This document shows positions 60,675 to 64,000 of a DNA stretch of 64,000 nucleotides, one piece after another. A program made the position numbers and the translations under genes. Source of the DNA: Vibrio sp. Of7-15 (GTDB lineage Bacteria; Pseudomonadota; Gammaproteobacteria; Enterobacterales; Vibrionaceae). The notes below the pieces were generated by a model. It was not told the DNA's origin. It worked only from the letters and a program-made list of their open reading frames with translations, and made no database searches. Position 1 is the stretch's first letter. Each line of letters begins with the position of its first letter. The DNA lies in the NCBI RefSeq assembly GCF_022347565.1, contig NZ_JAKRGH010000020.1, positions 29,600-93,599 on the forward strand, in the 5' to 3' direction.

Positions 60675-61568
60675 TTACGCCATTTGTTGTTCTGTTTCCT
60701 TGGCAATGGTGGGTTTACGTGTAACTAAATACACTGCTATTGCCGCTAAGATAAACCCTACTAGCCCATACAGATTGAATGTTTCATCAAAGGCCAGCCA
60801 CGCTTGTACGGCAGTGACAGGTGGAACGAGGTAAAAGGTTGAGGCCACTTTGGAAGATTCCCCATGCTTTACCATGTACATCAGTAGTAAGACTGCCACT
60901 AAAGAGAGAACAAATACTAGCCAAGCTAAAGTTAGTGAGAAAGTTTGGGCCCACTCAACTTGCATGGTTTCCGTCGTGGTGGCGATGAGTATAAATAACG
61001 CTGCACTTGCCAAGTACTGATACAAGGTGCCGCCGACCATATCGGTATTCTGGCAATATTTTTTTTGATAAAGAGTGCCGACGGTAATACCTAATAGGGC
61101 AAGAATGGTACAAACATAAGCGAAGACTTCTTGGCCTGTTTGCTGCCATTCCATATTGCCTTGCAACACTAAACTAATGCCAGCAAAACCAATAAACAGC
61201 CCAGCCCATTGAGAGGCTCTAAGTTTGGCACTGCCGTTAAAACTCATGATGACGGCGGTTAGAATGGGCTGTAACCCAACCAGTAGAGCGCACAAACCCG
61301 CGGGCATGCCGACCGAAATTGCCTGATAAGTTCCCCCTAAATAGAAGCCATGGATCAGTAAACCAGAGATCATGGAGTGTAATTTTTCTTTTCCTTTGGG
61401 GAGTACCGCTTTAATTAAGGCAATAAGCAAAACAAAAACGGCAATATTAGCAATCATGCGTATGGCTAAAAAGGTACCTGGCTCTGCATAACTAAGGCCA
61501 AAGCGAGCACCAATAAAGCCAGAGCTCCATAATAAAACAAAAAGAAAAGGGGCGATTCGTATCAGCAT
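60675..61568 (-). CDS. EamA/DMT-family transporter
   Basis: A 297-aa inner-membrane protein with ten hydrophobic segments in two EamA repeats: APFLFVLLWSSGFIGARFGL, EPGTFLAIRMIANIAVFVLL, GLCALLVGLQPILTAVIMSF, and a second half ending in LVGFILAAIAVYLVTRK. Substrate unknown. It is the fourth EamA-type gene in the window. ATG start. Confidence 0.87.
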   Translation of the reverse strand: MLIRIAPFLFVLLWSSGFIGARFGLSYAEPGTFLAIRMIANIAVFVLLIALIKAVLPKGKEKLHSMISGLLIHGFYLGGTYQAISVGMPAGLCALLVGLQPILTAVIMSFNGSAKLRASQWAGLFIGFAGISLVLQGNMEWQQTGQEVFAYVCTILALLGITVGTLYQKKYCQNTDMVGGTLYQYLASAALFILIATTTETMQVEWAQTFSLTLAWLVFVLSLVAVLLLMYMVKHGESSKVASTFYLVPPVTAVQAWLAFDETFNLYGLVGFILAAIAVYLVTRKPTIAKETEQQMA

Positions 61569-61847
61569 TGGTGCCTCAGTATTTTTATTCTTTGTTTCAG
61601 TGTACGGGGAGAGAGGACAGAAAAGATATAATCCTATAGTCTGATTTTGTTGAAAAAATAAACATTAGGGAATGCATAAATTTTCTGTCATTTGTGCTGG
61701 TGTTGACTATTGTTAAATTTGTCGGTTGATGTTGGTATAGAGGTATCAAAGAAAGCGGACCTTGGTGTTAAGTTCAATATATTGGGATATAAATAAGATA
61801 TTTTATTGATGGTTTTATTAAATAAATCCTTAACGTAGGGCCTAAGG
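61569..61847. other. Intergenic region
   Basis: No gene seen. It holds the divergent promoters of the EamA gene and the di-haem peroxidase gene. Confidence 0.4.
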
Positions 61848-62792
61848 ATGGTTTATGCAAAAAGTACGGAAAAGTGTTTTACACATCTATTTGGAATCGT
61901 GCTTGTGATGTTTGCAACCTCTTTGAGGGCTGAATATTCTAAGGATTTTTTTACGTTTTACTCTCCTATTCAGTTACCAGATAACGTTGATCAAGACCGT
62001 TTTCAGTTAGGGAAAAGGTTATTCGAAGATAAGAACCTTTCCGGCTCAAAAAGTGTCAGTTGCAGCAGTTGTCATTCAAGGGAGTATTATGGCGCTGGGT
62101 ACGAAGTTCTTCCAAGAGGAGATAATGGCCATGTTTTTCCACGTAATGCGCCGAGCATATTAAACGTTAGCTTAAATTATCTTATAGGGTGGAAGGGCTT
62201 TTTTAGAACCGTACGAGAGCACACGAATATTGTGATGCAAGAACCGATAGAAATGGGAGGAGATTGGCCCACCATTTTAGATTATCTGTTGACATCGCCG
62301 AGTTATAAAACTTTATTTGATCAGGTGTATCAAAAGAGCATCAGTGAAGATGAGGTGCTTGATGCATTGAGCTATTTTCAGGAGAACCTAGTGTCTCCAG
62401 CACCCTTTGACCGTTTTTTATTAGGGGATGAAGATGCCCTTACGAAAGAACAGCAGCAAGGTTTTTTGTTATTTGATCAGCTCGGTTGCAGTTCTTGTCA
62501 TAATGGTCGTCAACTTGGTGGTGGAGTCATTCAGCCTTTCGGTGTTTTTGAACAATACACAGAAAGGAATGTGGAAGTAGAGCGTTATCGAGTCCCCTCA
62601 CTACGGAATGTCAGTAAAACGGCTCCGTATTTTCACGATGGTCGAGAACCTGAACTCACAAAAGCGATCCAAATTATTGGTAAATATCAGATAGGTCGAG
62701 ATCTCAACGAAGAGCAAACCGCACTGCTTGCCGCTTTTTTAGAGTCGTTAACTTCTGACGAAAGCTTATGGGGGGAGTTGGGTGAAAAATAA
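61848..62792 (+). CDS. Di-haem cytochrome c peroxidase-family protein (CcpA/MauG-like)
   Basis: A 314-aa periplasmic di-haem protein. A signal peptide covers about residues 8-28 (HLFGIVLVMFATSLRA). Haem-binding CxxCH motifs are CSSCH at 72-76 and CSSCH at about 213-217; GWKGFFRTVREHTNIVMQEP and RYRVPSLRNVSKTAPYFHDG are family landmarks. It should reduce peroxide with electrons from a small cytochrome, or oxidise another periplasmic partner. Its last 11 bases overlap the downstream diguanylate cyclase gene, so the two are translated together. Confidence 0.88.
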   Translation: MVYAKSTEKCFTHLFGIVLVMFATSLRAEYSKDFFTFYSPIQLPDNVDQDRFQLGKRLFEDKNLSGSKSVSCSSCHSREYYGAGYEVLPRGDNGHVFPRNAPSILNVSLNYLIGWKGFFRTVREHTNIVMQEPIEMGGDWPTILDYLLTSPSYKTLFDQVYQKSISEDEVLDALSYFQENLVSPAPFDRFLLGDEDALTKEQQQGFLLFDQLGCSSCHNGRQLGGGVIQPFGVFEQYTERNVEVERYRVPSLRNVSKTAPYFHDGREPELTKAIQIIGKYQIGRDLNEEQTALLAAFLESLTSDESLWGELGEK

Positions 62793-63918
62793 AATGATTG
62801 TTGTTTTTACGCTCTTGTTGCTGATTGGGTTAGGGTTATCTTGGCGTTATTTATTACAGCAGCTTGAACCGAGTGCGGAACTGAAACTTAATCAGAATAC
62901 TGTCGAGCATTTAACCGAGTTTGAAGAGCTAAAAGAGCTTTTTAGTCAGGAAGTAATGCGATTAAGCTCAGGACTGGAAAGAACGTTTGACCCAACTAAT
63001 ATTGCTTTTAAAACAATGAAGCAAGAGCAAGCTATTTTAAATAAGTTAAGTCAACAAGGCGCTACAGCCCTAGCGGTACACATGAATGACATTAACGCTA
63101 TGGTTGATGAATTAGAGAATATCTTTGAAGGCTATAAATCAAATCATGCATTGGCTGCTAATTCGGCGATTTACGTACCAAGTTTGTACCGTCAGACTCG
63201 TGATCTTCTGAATAATACGCTGTCGCCAGAGTGTGTAGCGATACGACCTAAATTAAATAGTTGGTTAGATGCAGAGCTCTCTAATGTACTGTTTATGTAT
63301 TCGGATCAGCCCCAGAGGCGTTCACCATTGCCATTAAAAAACGCATGCCTTGAAACCAATCAACAGTTGAGCAGTTTATTCGTTAGCTTAGACAATCACA
63401 TTAATGTGTTTTATTTAACCAGAGAAAGTAATTCTGAAGATGTAGTGAGCTTAACGGATGCGTCGTTGGAATATCTGCTGGTGGATATAAAGCTAAAAAA
63501 TATTAAACAGTTGGCGGAGCTAGCTCATCAACAAGATCGGCAGCTCAGAAGTTTTTATGTGGTGCTTTCTCTTTTTGTGTTGGCTTTGGTGATATCGGTG
63601 TCAATGGCGGTGAATTATTACCGTAAAAACAGAATCAACCAGCAACGTAGCCTAACGGATCCTTTAACCGGAATAGGTAATCGTTTGTCGTTTGATCAAG
63701 ACTTACAAAGCTTGGTAGAGCAATATCGTTTAGGAGATAATGCTTTTTCGTTGTTTTATATTGACCTTGATAATTTTAAATCGGTGAATGACAACTTAAG
63801 CCATGACGATGGTGATCGCCTTTTGATTAACATCACGACAGAGTTAACACAGATTTTACGTAGTGTGGATCATCTCTATCGTATTGGTGGTGATGAGTTT
63901 ATTTTATTGGCCCCTCAA
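62782..63918 (+). pseudogene. Membrane sensor diguanylate cyclase, interrupted by IS
   Basis: Two membrane helices (about residues 5-22 and 258-279) flank a 235-aa periplasmic sensor rich in helices. A GGDEF domain starts at LTDPLTGIGNRLSFDQ; the active site GGDEF is at 369-373 and an inhibitory-site RSVD is five residues before it. After FILLAP the frame runs into insertion-sequence DNA and stops at 63942. About 70 C-terminal residues of the GGDEF domain are therefore missing, so cyclase activity is unlikely. It overlaps the peroxidase gene, suggesting a redox-linked sensor. Confidence 0.85.
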
Positions 63919-64000
63919 AACCACCGCCTAGGGCGGTGGTGATTGTTCCTTGAGGCTATAGCCTGAAGAAATGCCCATGTTAGAAGTAACCTCTTATTCA
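63919..64000 (+). mobile_element. tnpA: IS200/IS605-family element, left end (partial)
   Basis: ACCACCGCC-TAG-GGCGGTGGT (63920-63940) is a subterminal hairpin with a 3-base loop, typical of IS200 left ends, followed by AGGCTATAGCCT (63953-63964), the second palindrome usually found before tnpA. ATGs at 63971 and 63977 open a frame (LEVTSYS) that would be the transposase start and runs off the window. These elements have no terminal inverted repeats and make no target duplication. Confidence 0.75.

Overview
The window looks like chromosomal DNA of a Vibrio-type gammaproteobacterium. The evidence is the gene order sbcB - regulator - yohJ/yohK - cdd, VCR-like integron attC sites, LexA boxes of the enterobacterial/vibrio type, a PurR box before purT, a VasX-like type VI secretion (T6SS) effector and a complete 2-aminoethylphosphonate (AEP) regulon. 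Base composition is moderately AT-rich, more so in the accessory stretches. No rRNA, tRNA, CRISPR array or integron integrase was seen.

Layout. (1) 0.2-2.9 kb: a small unknown gene, an ArcD-like antiporter and SOS-controlled sulA. (2) 3.1-15.6 kb: an accessory island. It starts with integron-like cassettes (GNAT, unknown, PH-like plus rhomboid), one of whose attC sites is split by an IS4-type remnant. Then come a 1401-aa T6SS effector, five intact tandem immunity-type membrane proteins and a sixth broken copy, each intact copy with its own UUCG/UUUG-loop terminator, and a WGR-like protein. A ~90-bp imperfect direct repeat lies on both sides of the cassette/effector/immunity block. (3) 15.8-26.9 kb: an HxlR regulator with a divergent SnoaL-like gene, a nuclease/phosphatase-fold lipoprotein, umuDC, solitary family-3 solute-binding proteins, tpm, purT and a globin. 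(4) 27-38.5 kb: a giant MshQ-like surface protein, ybiT, an EamA exporter, cdd-yohK-yohJ, a ToxR-like regulator and sbcB. (5) 38.8-40.3 kb: a second group of integron-like cassettes, the first coding an Imm33-like immunity protein. (6) 40.3-47.5 kb: housekeeping genes (RhtB exporter, wecB, GNAT, HTH regulator), then a decayed accessory patch. That patch holds remnants that look like toxin C-termini, each followed by a small intact gene, and a 209/210-bp duplication of the end of an EamA gene. (7) 47.5-60.1 kb: the AEP regulon, with phnR, a permease, phnT and phnS on the minus strand and phnW-pbfA-phnX-FAD oxidase as a tightly packed plus-strand operon. Three TGGT/ACCA-type palindromes upstream of phnT, phnS and phnW look like PhnR operators. 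(8) 60.2-64 kb: a YajD-like HNH protein, an EamA exporter and a di-haem peroxidase overlapping a diguanylate cyclase gene that is cut by an IS200/IS605-type element at the window edge.

How genes work together. The effector/immunity block is an interbacterial competition module, with the immunity paralogues probably guarding against related pore-forming effectors. The phn genes import AEP, oxidise or transaminate it, and cleave phosphonoacetaldehyde to acetaldehyde and phosphate. sulA and umuDC are SOS outputs under LexA. cdd with yohJ/yohK is a nucleoside-linked group. The most unusual parts are the mosaic five-plus-one immunity array with its flanking repeats, and the patch of orphan toxin tails and small genes at 45.5-47.4 kb. 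All domain calls come from reading translated sequence by eye; no database search was run.
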